From contig JABAKD010000029.1 of the NCBI GenBank assembly GCA_012845835.1, forward strand, positions 12,849,892-12,913,891: a stretch of 64,000 nt of DNA, in the 5' to 3' direction. The notes beneath the pieces were generated by a model, which worked only from the letters and a program-made list of their open reading frames with translations, did no database searches and was not told the origin of the DNA. The translations under genes were made by a program, and so were the position numbers. The stretch comes from Undaria pinnatifida (lineage: Eukaryota > Sar > Phaeophyceae > Laminariales > Alariaceae). How positions within the stretch are numbered: the stretch's first letter is position 1; each line of letters starts with the position of its first letter. This document shows positions 11,805 through 42,085 of this stretch, in pieces.

Positions 11805-11995
11805 CCGCAGAAGCGATGTTCCAGCACAACCGCAGACGACTATCTGTGACGATGTTCCAGCAACGTCCTGTCACTGTCTGTAACGACGACGACGCTCAAC
11901 GATCCCACGAGCGATATCCCAGCAGACCTAAGCGATGACAATGTCGACCGATCCCAGAGGCGATGTTCCAGTTGCCCTCAGTGATCGATGATTTC
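11805..11995 (+). repeat. Degenerate tandem repeat with GCGATGTTCCAGC core
   Basis: Four to five diverged units of about 45-55 bp carry GCGATGTTCCAGC or GCGATATCCCAGC (at about 11813, 11849, 11909 and 11960). Unit ends are blurred and no coding function is apparent. Confidence 0.45.
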
Positions 11996-12275
11996 GCGGC
12001 AATCCCCAATTGCGATACCGTCCACCGAACCCGAAACACTCTCGGGCGACACCATATTGCTGTTGGCACGACTCTGGAAGCTCCGGGAGTCCTATCGCAC
12101 AGCGTATTGCAGCATAATCCAGAAGGTATATTTCCGGCAACCCCAAGCGATCGTGTTTGTAGCGATCTCGCAACTTGTCTTCCCGGAAACAAAGCCGCGT
12201 TGATTCGACCCCTGGTGACTATGATACGCTGGCGCGGTCCCCGTAGTATTTTGACGAGCTAATTAAGGTACGAAA

Positions 12276-12490
12276 AACCAAGGCTAAAGCAGGGAGGGGG
12301 TATCTCCTTTTCCACCGTTGGATGTGAGCCAGTCGCACGGGCAACTCTGCACCTCACTGACGAAAAGACGTTAGATGATTTGCTTGGCGCCGAATTAATC
12401 CACCACGCAAGCTCACGACCGCAAATGAACACGGGGGTCAATCGCGCGAGTGGCCCCAAGCTTCCACCGCGAAAAAAGATCTTCCCTGCG
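12276..12490 (+). mobile_element. MITE family A remnant
   Basis: It shows the family order: GGCTAAAGCAGGGAGGGGG (eroded left end), CTCTGCACCTCACTGACGAAAA, CTCACGACCGCAAATGA, then GGGGGTCAATCGCGCGAGTG and GGCCCC. The right terminal repeat is missing. It is recognised by comparison with the complete copies at 11133 and 50763. Confidence 0.55.
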
Positions 12491-12667
12491 CACGAGACGA
12501 TCATATATGGCGACGCCGAGTGCTATAGGTGCAAGGTGTCTCGCGCCCGCACCCCAGTTGCACGCCCACCGCGATTGACAATATTCGGCGGCAAAACCCG
12601 TCCCGACCAAATGAAAAATATGCCGGACGGAAACTGCGATCACCAAGTGCTTCGACTGCCACAACTT

Positions 12668-12677
12668 CGAAGTACTG

Positions 12678-12709
<32 letters not shown>

Positions 12710-12890
12710 GATACTACTACTGCTACTACTACTACAGATACTACTACTACTCCTACTGCTACTACTACTACCACTACTACTACTACTACTACTGCTACTA
12801 CTACTGCTACTACTACTACTAAGTACTGCTACTACTGCTACTACTACTACTACTGCTGCTGCTACTACTACTACCACTACTACTAAGCTC
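12668..12890. repeat. (TAC)n microsatellite, about 220 bp
   Basis: ACTACTACT runs are interrupted by GCT, GAT, CCT and CAC variants. It generates poly-Thr/Tyr frames on plus and poly-Ser/Val frames on minus, which are artefacts. Confidence 0.9.
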
Positions 12891-12894
12891 CAAG

Positions 12895-14520
12895 CGGGGT
12901 AGGTTTTAAATAATTGTATTATGTCTCCCAACCCATGGTAGAGGCAAATCGAGAAGAGAATTCATGCGTGAAACCTCCGAAAAATGAGCCCTCGAGGGAG
13001 AGCTCACAGCAGTCTACCTTTAATGATGCCACCCAGGTACGTGCTAGGTACCCAATTATAGTCCAATGGCCCGAACCGCCGGCACAAAACTGATAAGTAA
13101 CTGTCATACTGGAGATCCCAAATCAACTCCCTCCCGAATTAGTCACAAGACAGTGACAAATCAACAATGTGGACTCAATTCCATCACCTAAAACAATAAA
13201 AATTGCCAGAGGAAACTCATCCTCATGAGCAAAAACCTCTCCCATACTACCACTTACACCGAAAGTAATCATAAGAAGAGATTGAAACAGCGGCGCAACC
13301 AGGGCAAAAAACTAATACGGCAGATAAAATGCCAGAGATCGCGAGGTCACCCGGACAAAGGTCTCCCGTAGTCCCCTACTACTGCCATAGATACACAGAT
13401 CATACCGGTAAAACAATATATCATACATTCTTGTGCGCAAACACGGCAATTATCCCATGAAGGCCTACTTCTTACGTAGAAGATGGACGAGGACGAATTA
13501 GTTTGGGCTTGGGGCAAAGGCGCCCTTCCAGAATATCAGAGATGTCGGAATGACGCATGCTTATCACGGACTGAGCCGTTGACAGCTCTAACGAGCTTGT
13601 CTAGCGCATCGGCTGCTTTCGTGGACTCTCCCATGGTGATGTTGACGCTGATGCTGATGATGCTGATGCTGTGGTCGGCTTATAGTAGGTTTCCTCTCAA
13701 ACTTACCGGTAAGATACAGCAAACTGCAATGACATGGCGCTTGGTTCCGATCGATGTTTGTGTCGAAGCTCTAGAGGCTCATAACCTGAAAAACAAGGTT
13801 TGTGTGGAGGCTCTGTCTTCTAAGCGAAAAGATGCAGAGGTGGCACCGAAGTGTCTGTGAAGATCACTTGTGATACGAAAGAAAAGGGATAGTTTGGAAA
13901 GGGCGCTTAAGGTCAAAGAGAGAGGGAAAAGAAACAAAGGAGAGTGATCATGGTGGGCAGGATCGCAGCTTGATCATCACAGAACGATGCCCGTACTCCG
14001 GTAGAGCACCGACCGGGAGAACGGGACAACCTCAAGTCTACGTTTACATCTAATTTCCACCGAACGAAGAAGATTCAAGGTAAGATTCAACGTAGGTCTC
14101 AACTGCTGCTTATCTTATTCGTGCCACTAGATTGCTCGAATAGACTGCGCATTACCTTAGATATTAATCCAACGTTCATGTTTCCAACAAACAACACCAC
14201 CACTACCACTACTCGGAACACTCGAAACACCAAGCGAACCTGCACCTCCTTCCCTCGGTTTTGACAAAAATACCGTAAAATGAGGTATTTTTCGTTTTTT
14301 AGCGGGCCAACAGATCAAATTTGGCTGTCATGAAATCTGGCATCTGGTGCGAAGAGCGGTATCTCAGTGATGTGGTGTGTGGCACATAAATGGGTGAGTA
14401 CGGTGTAGCGTGCAGCACGTACGGAAAACGGGGAAGAGCGGTGATATCGTGATGTACCGCGGCGGTACATACGCGGTACATACCGCACCGATAAATCACG
14501 TGCGGCGCAATTCATAGCTT
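12895..14520. other. Upstream region of MECR, no gene recognised
   Basis: An open frame at 13483-13860 (125 codons, Asp/Glu-rich start, a Met/Leu-rich run in the middle) was examined. It is bounded by no splice signals, has no recognised domain and is probably non-coding. A GTACCGCGGCGGTAC palindrome lies at about 14456-14470. The rest is unremarkable. Confidence 0.35.
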
Positions 14521-14532
14521 CGGTGCTTGGTG

Positions 14533-14542
14533 ATTGGCCAAT
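14533..14542 (+). promoter_or_regulatory. Palindromic ATTGGCCAAT (double CCAAT box)
   Basis: ATTGGCCAAT carries a CCAAT pentamer on both strands, 233 bp upstream of the proposed MECR start codon. CCAAT boxes near eukaryotic start sites commonly bind NF-Y-type factors. A promoter role here is inferred from position alone; no TATA-like element was recognised. Confidence 0.3.
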
Positions 14543-14774
14543 GCGAGGTAGAAATTGTCCCGCGTTTTTTTTTTCATGCCGCTTTCGCTTTTATTTGAGA
14601 CAGAGCCAGTGAGCCGTGCGCTGGCCTCCTGAGAGAGAGGTGCCCCACCAGCAGCAGGGAGTACTCTTGGGCAAGGGGCAAAGGCATCCAGGCACACCCA
14701 AAGCAAGGAGGAGATCCTCATTGTGTTATTTATTCCCGGTGTTCGATTGGAGGTGGTGCGTCCACACGGTTGAA

Positions 14775-34302
<19,528 letters not shown>

Positions 34303-34869
34303 TTGCTTTTAGTGTGGCGACGAAGCGACGTGCACAGTGCGCCCAATCTGTTTTGGTATTTTTTGTTTCGCCTATGAAGCGTCCGAGCCCAGCAAGTTGT
34401 CTGGCTGCTGCTCAGCTGCTGTGGTCTATGATACGAGTGCGTATCCGCGGAGAGGCAAGCGTCATGTACGCTTCTCTTGATCTCTAGGCCCGAGCCCGCG
34501 CTAGCCGACCGTAGTCTAGCGGCGTAGAGACGCGTCGACCGCCGAGTACTCGTCAGAGTGCACGAGGCAACGTTGCCCTGTCCCCATGCAACTCATCGAT
34601 CGTTCTGCTGCAGCGTGCTGCGTGGATAATATCTTGAAGTTCAAGACCTTGCCATTTTCCGATTTGAAAATGTGATGACCAAAGTCGTCTGATTTTGGGT
34701 CACAATCTGACGGCTTGGGCCCTCGGATTCTCAATTCAGTTTGTTTTTTTTCCGGTCCCATTTTGCACAATCGTATCTAAAAAATGTGAATCTGAAGCAC
34801 GAAATCGGACCGTATAGAAAACATCCTAAACGTGACTACTAGGTATGTGTTGGTAGAAAACTACCATAG

Positions 34870-35140
34870 GCTTGGACCCAACCAGGTTCACTTGTGTTGA
34901 CCATGTTCACCTGTGTTCACCATGTTCACATGTGTTCACGTTGTTCACATGTGCTCACCTTGTTCACATGTGTTGACCTTGCTTACATGTGTTGACCTTG
35001 TTCATATGTGTTCACGTTTTTTACATGTGTTCTTGTTGTTCACATGTGTTCACTTCGTTCACATGTGTTGACCTTGTTCATATGTATTCACTGTGTTCAC
35101 ATGTGTTCACCTTGTTCACTTGTGTTCATCATGTTGGTTC
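34870..35140 (+). repeat. Minisatellite TTCACATGTGTTGACCTTG, about 15 units
   Basis: Units of 17 bp alternate TGTTCACATGTGTTCACC and TGTTGACCTTG variants, each containing the palindrome CACATGTG. It is intergenic, 3' of MECR. Confidence 0.85.
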
Positions 35141-35299
35141 GGCGCAAGAAAGGCACCACCGACAGCAATATTTCGGCACCCAGTTTTTGACGCCATTTCA
35201 CTCCTCCAACGTTCCGCTGACTGAAGGTGCTGCTGGACATGTCCAAATAACGCGGACAAGACACGGAGACCACCGTTCAGTGGTAGAGGGATACAGAGC

Positions 35300-35600
35300 G
35301 CGGGGGGGGGAAGGCAGTGACACGAACAAGACGGATACAATAGTTGGGTATACCAGTGCTACACCATGGGGCGGTGGGGGGGCGTTGATACGAAGAAGAT
35401 GGATAAAACAGTTGAGTACAGCAGGGGTATTGGGCGAGAGGGGGGGGGGGGGGGGGGCAAGACAGACGAAGCAGTTGGGTAAATAGAGATACAGGGCAGG
35501 GGGGGCTGGGAGGAGGGGGGGGAGCAAGACAGATAACACGGTCGGGCAGAACAGGTATAATGTACAGGGTGTGCGGGGTGGTGCAATCGTATCATGCATG
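35300..35600 (+). repeat. Tandem repeat with poly(G), unit about 65-70 bp
   Basis: Four units carry A-ACAAGA-GGATA-AACAGTTGGGTA, a CAGGG-TA stretch and a G run of 6-19 bases. Pro/Leu-rich minus-strand ORFs here are artefacts. Confidence 0.65.
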
Positions 35601-36088
35601 CCCGTCGTTGTAAGACGAAGAGGCGTGTGCGGGGCGGGGTATAATTATCGTCGCAGGGTGAGGGTGAGCATCGCCTCCGCTTCTTGTGCAGCTTGTAGGC
35701 ACATGATGAGATGCCTTGTTGTTCGATGGCGTGTTGACGCGCGGCTATTTAAATGCAAAATTTAGCCCCTCCCCTGCATGCGCCGCCGCGGTATGAATAA
35801 GGACCACCGGCGTTTGATATGGTGCGCGGTACCCACGAGCGCGCGGGCAAACGTAAAATACAATAATTAAAAAAAATAAGCAGATATTCAACTCCTTTTA
35901 GAGTTCAACGAGAGAAAAAAAAATTGTGCCGGGAAGAATTGCCGATTATTGGATGCCGACGCATCAGCGGCCTCACCAAAGCAGCCCGGGCTACCGAGGC
36001 AACGGGGTGCACCCGGAATGCAAGGCTAGAACTTGCGCGGCATCCGCGCAGGGCCGTGGCTACGGTCGATTATTATTATTTTTTTCGA

Positions 36089-36368
36089 ACGCGTGCTACG
36101 ATAGAGGTATCACTTTTTGACTGTTTTTTTCCGAATAACGGGGCTCCTTAACCCAAAATCGTCGGAAAAAAACGATTATTTTTTTTGCATATGATTCTGG
36201 TTCTGGCACCTAAGGTCATGGGATATTTTTTTTTTTCATTCGGCCAGCAGAATTGTTGGTTCTCCCAAATCAGTTTCTTGCCTTTTAGAGAGGTCTTAAG
36301 CTCCCAAAATTTAGGAACCCTTCCAAAAAAAAAAGTGGTGTGTGCCCACCTCTACAGTAGCGCTCGTC
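36089..36368 (+). mobile_element. MITE family B copy
   Basis: Left end ACGCGTGCTACGATAGAGGT, interior GGCTCCTTAACCCAAAATCG, CATGGGATATTTTT and AGAGGTCTTAAGCTCCCAAA, right end CCCACCTCTACAGTAGCGCT. About 280 bp. Ends are inverted repeats with mismatches on the right. Confidence 0.65.
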
Positions 36369-36844
36369 GTCATAACCCCGCGAAGTGACCCACCCCCCTA
36401 TTCCGTTGCGGTATTAAGATTTTTGCGCTTTTTTGTCTTTTTTTTTGTCACATGAAGCCGGCAAGGAACGATCAGGCACACCGCGCTCAAACAAATCGCC
36501 TTTTTTTTTTCGTTGGGCGAGGTTTGTACAGAGTCAGTTGCGCGTGTGGCTGAAACCCAGCAGCGAAAAAGGGGATACTCCCCCTCCGCCCCCCCCCCCC
36601 CCCTGGGAGGGGGGGGCGCCGAATGAGCGTATCACGTAGTGTGAAAATGGTAAGGCACCCACGAGGCAGTTACATAGTAATACCCATTGCTGTCTCTGGA
36701 GTGGTCGCACCAGAAAACAAAGTATAACTCATTGGCGCTGTCATCGATAAGCAAGAAAGTAGGCACAAGGTGCCGAAGTCCGTCTTACGCGAGCGGTTCT
36801 TGGAAGGATGCAGTTCACCGTTCATGCGACTCGCCGAACACCAC

Positions 36845-36985
36845 ACGTGAACGGCGCTTCGCGCTTGGTGCAAGCAATGCCTGCCTGGTTGGTGAAAACC
36901 CGACGTGCTCCGTCCCGGCATGGTAGTGATGCAAGGGTCTATGGTCATACAACCACGGCCATGCACGAACTGAGTACCTAGGCAA
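36845..36985 (+). repeat. Dispersed repeat with CGCTTCGCGCTTGGTGCAAG core, second copy
   Basis: ACGGCGCTTCGCGCTTGGTG, CAAGCAATGCCTGCCTGGTT, GACGTGCTCCGTCCCGGCAT and CCACGGCCATGCACGAACTG. Same order as at 18515 and 59030. Confidence 0.6.
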
Positions 36986-37018
36986 CGGTAGGGGGATGTT
37001 AATACAAGTTAATGATCA

Positions 37019-37257
37019 AGGCTACGGTAGCGGGGTACTCCCAATTTTCCCCATCGATCGGGTGTTCACCAACCGTCGCGCGAGTGACTCTGTACCTCGC
37101 TGACAAAAACGCTTTCGGCGATGTTTTTGGTGCAGCGTAGCTAGGCATCTCTTCTCGTATCGATACCGAGCATGATAGGCAGGGGGGTCACTCGCGCGAG
37201 TGACGCCGCCGAGCCACTGAAACACGCGAGTGCGCCCAAAAGGGACCCCCCTACGGA
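37019..37257 (+). mobile_element. MITE family A copy
   Basis: Left end AAGGCTACGGTAGCGGGGTA, interior GAGTGACTCTGTACCTCGCT, internal palindrome GGTCACTCGCGCGAGTGAC, right end GGGACCCCCCTACGG. About 240 bp. Confidence 0.65.
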
Positions 37258-37264
37258 TTTTTTC

Positions 37265-37535
37265 GCTATATCATATCATATACTATCATACTATCATACT
37301 ATCGTACTATCATACTATCATACTATCATACTATCATACTATCATACTATCATACTATCACACTATCATACTATCATACTATCATACTATCATACTATCA
37401 TACTATCATACTATCACACTATCATACTATCATACTATCATACTATCATACTATCATACTATCATACTATCATACTATCATGCTATCATACTATCATGCT
37501 ATCATACTATCATACTATCATACTGGCACGAGTGA
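37265..37535. repeat. (ACTATCAT)n microsatellite, about 270 bp
   Basis: More than thirty 8-bp units ACTATCAT with rare CAC, GCT and CGT variants. Its right edge runs directly into MITE A sequence (GGCACGAGTGACTCTGTAC). The unexpanded MITE A copy at 50763 has a single ACTATCATACT at that exact place. Confidence 0.95.
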
Positions 37536-37790
37536 CTCTGTACACCTCACTGACGAAACGACTTTACACGATATATGCTTGACACGGCGTGGCTAACTAT
37601 TGCATTGCGGATTCATCATGTCGCGAAATTAAAATAGCATCCTCAAGCTTAAGACCGCAACCAAGGACCAGGGGGGTGGGTCACTCGCGCGAGTGACTCC
37701 GAGCCACTGCCTAAAAAGCCCCTCCCTCCCCCTTCCCCCCCCCAAAAAAAAAAGCGTATCGTAGCATTGGTCTAACACCCCCCCTCCCTT
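37536..37790 (+). mobile_element. MITE family A copy, left part expanded into a microsatellite
   Basis: GTGACTCTGTACACCTCACT, ACGGCGTGGCTAACTATTGC, AAGCTTAAGACCGCAACCAA, GGGTCACTCGCGCGAGTGAC, CCGAGCCACTGCC. The left terminal repeat is beyond the (ACTATCAT)n tract or lost, and the right end is eroded into CCCTCCCCC runs. Confidence 0.6.
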
Positions 37791-38239
37791 AACATGCCCC
37801 CCCCCCCCATTGTCGCCATCGTAGTCGCAGCGTGATAAATTGCACCTGCACTGTAGCACGCTCTTTTCCTTAGGTACCAGGTAGTAGATAAGACCGACCC
37901 CACTCGTCGTTCTTCGGGCCGCTTATAGCTCGCGCTAAGGGGGATCCATCTGATGGCGGGCCAACTTGTGGTTGTGTCATATGATGGGTATGGCATACAG
38001 CTAGTACAGGGATGTCCCGTCTGAAGTTCTCGATGGGGCGAGACGCGCGACACGTTGTTAGAGGTAACAACTTTGGTATATACCACTTTTTGGCCGGACT
38101 ATTTTCTGAATTTGACGGGGCCTATCAACCACAAAATCGTCGCAACGACGTTCTTGCTTTTTTACAAACATGGAATACTTGTGATACCTAGACCATTGGT
38201 TTTTATCGTCGGGGTTGTTGCACTTTCTATTTACTCGAA

Positions 38240-38510
38240 AGACGCGTGCTACGGTAGAGGTATACCTTTTTTTGGAAAAAATGGTTTCTTCTGAATGCCA
38301 AGGGGCTCCTTCACCCAAAATCGTCGAAAAAATAAATAAATAATGGACCTTTTTTTTTTTGCACGATTCTCGTTGTGTACCTAGCCCATGGGATTTTCGT
38401 CCGGTATATAGCAGTTTTCTAGTTTTTCTCCAAATCGGTTTTTGGGAGAAGTCTTAAGCTCCCAACTTGAGGAGTAGTATTGAGAAAAAAAAGTGGTGCT
38501 ACCACTATCG
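38240..38510 (+). mobile_element. MITE family B copy, complete
   Basis: GACGCGTGCTACGGTAGAGG at the left, interior GGCTCCTTCACCCAAAATCG, CCCATGGGATTTTCGTCCGG and GAGAAGTCTTAAGCTCCCAA, right end GTGGTGCTACCACTATCGTAGC. About 270 bp, no ORF. Confidence 0.7.
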
Positions 38511-38515
38511 TAGCA

Positions 38516-38790
38516 GACGCGTGCTACGACGATGGAGGTATACCTTTTTTTAGCGAAAATGGCTTCTTTTGAATGACGGGACTCCTTAACCCAAAATCGT
38601 CAGAAAAACGACATTATTTTTTAATATGATTCTCGTTTGTGTACCTCTAGAGGCCATGGGATTTTTCACCCGACGGCATAATGTAGAAGTTCTAGTTTCT
38701 CCAAATCGGTTTTTGGCAGAGGGCTTAAGCTCCCGAATTCGAGGAACCTTCAAGAAAAAAAGTGGTGCGATACCTCTATCGTAGCACGGG
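38516..38790 (+). mobile_element. MITE family B copy, adjacent to the previous one
   Basis: Left end GACGCGTGCTACGACGATGG, interior CTCCTTAACCCAAAATCGTC and CCATGGGATTTTTCACCCG, right end GATACCTCTATCGTAGCACG. Two copies abut head to tail with about 6 bp between them. Confidence 0.7.
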
Positions 38791-38984
38791 TCGAAAATCG
38801 TGCTTTTGGGCGAGGTGGTGTAGAGCTCTCCTCAAGTCAAGAACCTCTTTTTTGCAGGGCAAAAAAAGGTGTACCTTTAGAACGTAGCATGGATTGCGAG
38901 AGTGCGTTCTGCCCTGAAAAAAAAAAAACAGTGTAACGGCGCTCGGATTTCTCATGGTACTCTTGTAACTAGATCAGCTTGGGC

Positions 38985-39295
38985 ACACGGTAGGCTCATC
39001 CCTCGGAAGAGGCACAGCGGAAGGTTCTGAGAATTTTCTGAGCTCCTAACACGAGGAGCTCAGTATCATCATCATCGTCATCATCATCATCATTATCCAT
39101 CATCACCCGAAACATGAATCCGACCAAGACTTCTATGCCCTTAGTCCTGAAACAAATGCACTCATGAAAGTGACTCATATTAGCCGGCAGTTCCGTCACT
39201 GGTAGCGTAAGAGCTCACATGGCCAGAAGGTCAGAAGCGTTGGGTCCGAAAGTTCTGCAACTCCTACCGCACTATAGAGGGATGACTCCCTCCCT
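38985..39295 (-). repeat. Family F element
   Basis: CTCATCCCTCGGAAGAGGCA, ATTTTCTGAGCTCCTAACAC, an (ATC)n run at 39066-39098, CATCACCCGAAACATGAATC and CCGCACTATAGAGGGATGAC. It matches 24180-24480 in order. The ATC run encodes the poly-Asp artefact on the minus strand. Confidence 0.55.
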
Positions 39296-39299
39296 GGTC

Positions 39300-39880
39300 A
39301 TCACACCGTTTCTTGTTAGGTGTCCTGTACGGTATACGACGTACGCCCCGTGTGGTCAAACGTGAGTTGGAGCGGGCCTTCGGACCCTCTAGCCATTTTG
39401 GTTGATCGCGGGGCGGATTTCTACCTAGCTTTTATGATGGTTCCTGTTATATCTCGGTGTGTGTTTTCTTCACAATACGCCGCTCTTCCCACCCAATGCC
39501 GTACGATAGTACCACTCTCTGTCCGTCATTATTTTATAACAAGCATTGCATTTCCGTATTAAAGTACCAGGTTAGCTCATGTGTTATTGCGGACAGAGTG
39601 GTATTTTTGCTGAAACTTTTTGAAACGGATGGTGGGACGGCCCAAACTGCACACAGCCCGTGACACCGCTTAAAGCTCTTAGGGACTTGAGGAGGGAAAG
39701 TCGCAAATAAATGTAGGACATATCACGATCTAGATCTCATATATAGATCATATAGATCATACATAGATCATACAAGGGGCTACGCCGGCGGCCTGGACGG
39801 CCGCCGGTCGCAGCGCAGGATATTAAATATTAAGAGGGTAAGAAGTAATGCCAAGAGTTAGACGAAGTTTGTTAATTCAT
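39300..39880. other. Intergenic, no gene supported
   Basis: A short open segment at 39319-39360 after TTCTTGTTAG and before GTGAGT looks like an exon by its borders only. It joins MECR exon 9 in phase but does not give a recognisable C-terminus. A GC-rich hairpin (GGCGGCC-TGGAC-GGCCGCC) lies at about 39787-39805, after ATAGATCAT repeats. Confidence 0.25.
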
Positions 39881-40039
39881 ATATGGGAGATACTGGAAAG
39901 GGAAAATGCCGACAATTTTTTCCCGATTTCCCGTGTGCGGCGGAACAATGCGAGAAGGCAGCCTGGAAATTATGGGAGAGCATGGCGGTTCACCCCAGCT
40001 GGGTGACGCTCTGCGTTGCTACGCAGAAAGGCGCGGCCA

Positions 40040-40490
40040 CAGCTGCTGCTGTGCATATACCATTTGTAGCTTCGTGATGCTGCTGTGCATATACCATTTG
40101 TAGCTTCGTGATGCTGCTGTGCATATACCATATGTAGCTTCGTCATACTGCAGGCTCATCATAGCTTCAGCTACTGCTGTACATCATGTACATGTACGTG
40201 CTGCTGTAGACTACGGGGGTTCAAAAATATTGAGAGTTCGCAGTTCTCCACGACGCCTAGCTGCTGCTGTGCATATACCATTTGTAGCTTCGTGATTCTG
40301 CTGTGCATATACCATTTGTAGCTTCGTGATGCTGCTGTGCATATACCATTTGTAGCTTCGTGATGCTGCAGGCTCATCATAGCTTCAGCTACTGCTGTAC
40401 ATCATGTACATGTATACGTGCTGCTGTAGACTACCGGGGGTTCAAAAATATTGAGAGTTCGCAGTTCTCCACTACGCCTGGGTGGCATGT
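40040..40490 (+). repeat. Nested tandem repeat: 34-bp units inside a 220-bp duplication
   Basis: Six units of GCTGCTGTGCATATACCATT-TGTAGCTTCGTGAT occur in two sets of three (40048-40145, 40262-40365). Each set is followed by the same 115-bp block with CATCATAGCTTCAGCTACTG and TTCAAAAATATTGAGAGTTC. The larger copies, 40048-40260 and 40262-40485, are nearly identical, so the outer duplication is recent. Confidence 0.85.
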
Positions 40491-40522
40491 GTTCTCGGGG
40501 ATTACGAACTTTTCTTCCCCAG

Positions 40523-40852
40523 ATCCTAGCACAAACCTCGCTGGGTGGCCTTTACAATGGCGACGCCGGCCAGGTAATCGACCCCCCCCCGTGTGTCGGA
40601 GGTCAGAGAACACGTACCGAAGAAATAACGCGAAGACATTAGCCCTGTGTGCAGACTACGCACCAAACGTCTCACAGGGCACGATTTTTCGGAGATCTCG
40701 TCGTAGATCTCGACGTCGAGGCCTCGCGCGCGCGCTACGGCGCCGAGCGGGCGGATCAGCTGAGCCGGTGGTTGCAGGCGAGGCGGGGGCACGCCTCAGC
40801 GAAGAAACCGCGCGGAAAGGCGGTCAGAGGCGGGAGATATCCGCAGACGTAA
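40523..40852 (+). CDS. Possible two-exon fragment of an unrecognised gene
   Basis: A segment 40523-40573 (after TTCTTCCCCAG, donor GTAATC; ILAQTSLGGLYNGDAGQ, phase 0) can be joined to 40655-40852 (after CCTGTGTGCAG, ending in TAA). The second part is GC-rich and encodes a charged segment (DLVVDLDVEASR, then Arg/Lys-rich) with balanced composition. It is upstream-truncated: a tandem duplication lies immediately 5'. No family was recognised. An Arg-rich alternative frame is also open. It could be a gene relic. Confidence 0.25.
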
Positions 40853-40879
40853 GGATGTGCATATGTGATAAGCGAACTA

Positions 40880-41065
40880 AGATATATAGATTTATAGATC
40901 ATATAGATCATATAGATCATATAGATTATACAGATCATATAAAGATCATATGGATCATATAGATCATGTATAGATCATACAGATCATATTGTCTAGTCTA
41001 TATATATCATATACTCAGTATATCATATAGACCATATAGATCATCTACATACAGTGGATCCTTTA
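40880..41065. repeat. ATAGATCAT microsatellite-like array
   Basis: About 15 units of ATAGATCAT or CAGATCATA. A shorter array of the same unit is at 39725-39775, so the arrays flank the 39.8-40.9 kb segment. Confidence 0.75.
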
Positions 41066-41959
41066 TCTGCCGTTACGATACGTTGTGCAGGATATATGCT
41101 TTTCGGAGTATCACAAACTTCGAGGCAGATACATATAATTCGCAAGCAAGACATACCAGCTACACACGGTATACTCAAGTGGCGTTAGGGTTGAATTCAC
41201 CAGGACCACGGCGGGGAAGCTCTTTGTAATTTCAAGTTGCCAGTTTGCACCTACAATCAATCGTGGACCTCCGTGTCTACTTCAATGTATTCTACCCCGT
41301 GTTTTTTCCATGCTGAGCGAGCGTAGCGGGCGGCGAATGCCGCCCTTGGAGCGAAGCGCCTTCTGCTGCAGTACTCGAACGCACGGTACAGGTAATTGGA
41401 CGCAACCGTCAACGAAAGTCAATTGCCACAGCTGGCATAAAAATAACCAGAACCTCGGTTCACTCGCAAATGGCACAAGACACTCGTGGACCAGTTTTCA
41501 ATTCCCAATAAGCTCAAAACTTTGATACAACAATCAGTAGTATATCGTGCACAACACCACGGCTCACACAACGTAACATACCCCGCCCCCCCCGACTGGT
41601 TCTACGATAGCCCTCCTCCGAACAACAGCGTTTTTCTTTATCGAACGTTTCATGGCTGCTCGGCGCGAGGAAGGATGCTATCAACAACATATTCGTATGC
41701 ATACATTTTTCTTGTTTACAGTTTACAAAGGACTATTGGCCGATGACGTCGCCGTATTTTAGGAGATACGACGGGGAGCTCGTTTCAACACCAGCCATTT
41801 CGTTGAAGAAAGTTGGGGGAGCTATCATCGTAGAACGACTCCCCCCACCTACGTACGGCAGTAGCAGGTACGACCAGGGGGGCAAGATTCGAAGATCGGG
41901 ACTATTAATAGGAAAAACGTTCACAATTAGTCTAGTCTAGACTAGACTACTGTTTGTGT

Positions 41960-42085
41960 TCGTTTTCTTCTCCCGCCAGTCTTGGATTCGAACGTAGGTA
42001 TATACGAAGTTGTACGCAGTGCTCGCAGTTCAGTTCTTGCCTTGACCTTCGTACGATTGTTGAGCTACTTTTTCTCACGGAGGTG
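41960..42085 (-). other. tRNA-like A-box/B-box segment, possible SINE head
   Basis: On the minus strand, AGCTCAACAATCGTACGAAG (A-box-like, about 42065-42046) is followed by ACGTTCGAATCCAAG (B-box-like, about 41994-41980). Box spacing is longer than in a plain tRNA, and the segment lacks paired acceptor stems by eye, so a tRNA-derived element is more likely than a functional tRNA. Confidence 0.35.

Noticed and set aside
12413-12931. Poly-Ser/Val ORF of 172 codons
   Set aside because: Produced by the (TAC)n microsatellite and the MITE A remnant.
13483-13860. 125-codon ORF upstream of MECR
   Set aside because: No splice borders, no recognised domain, and a Met/Leu run caused by a GATGCT simple repeat.
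34989-35140. CRISPR-like array (regular 17-bp repeats)
   Set aside because: Units are contiguous without unique spacers and the context is eukaryotic; it is a minisatellite.
35635-35698. Short segment after CGTCGCAG ending in TAG as last MECR exon
   Set aside because: It joins in phase, but the resulting end (GEGEHRLRFLCSL) does not match the family and the acceptor lacks a strong pyrimidine tract.
40655-40852. Candidate last exon of MECR
   Set aside because: It is in phase but encodes 65 residues with no similarity to the short conserved end of the family, so it is listed as an unrelated weak candidate.
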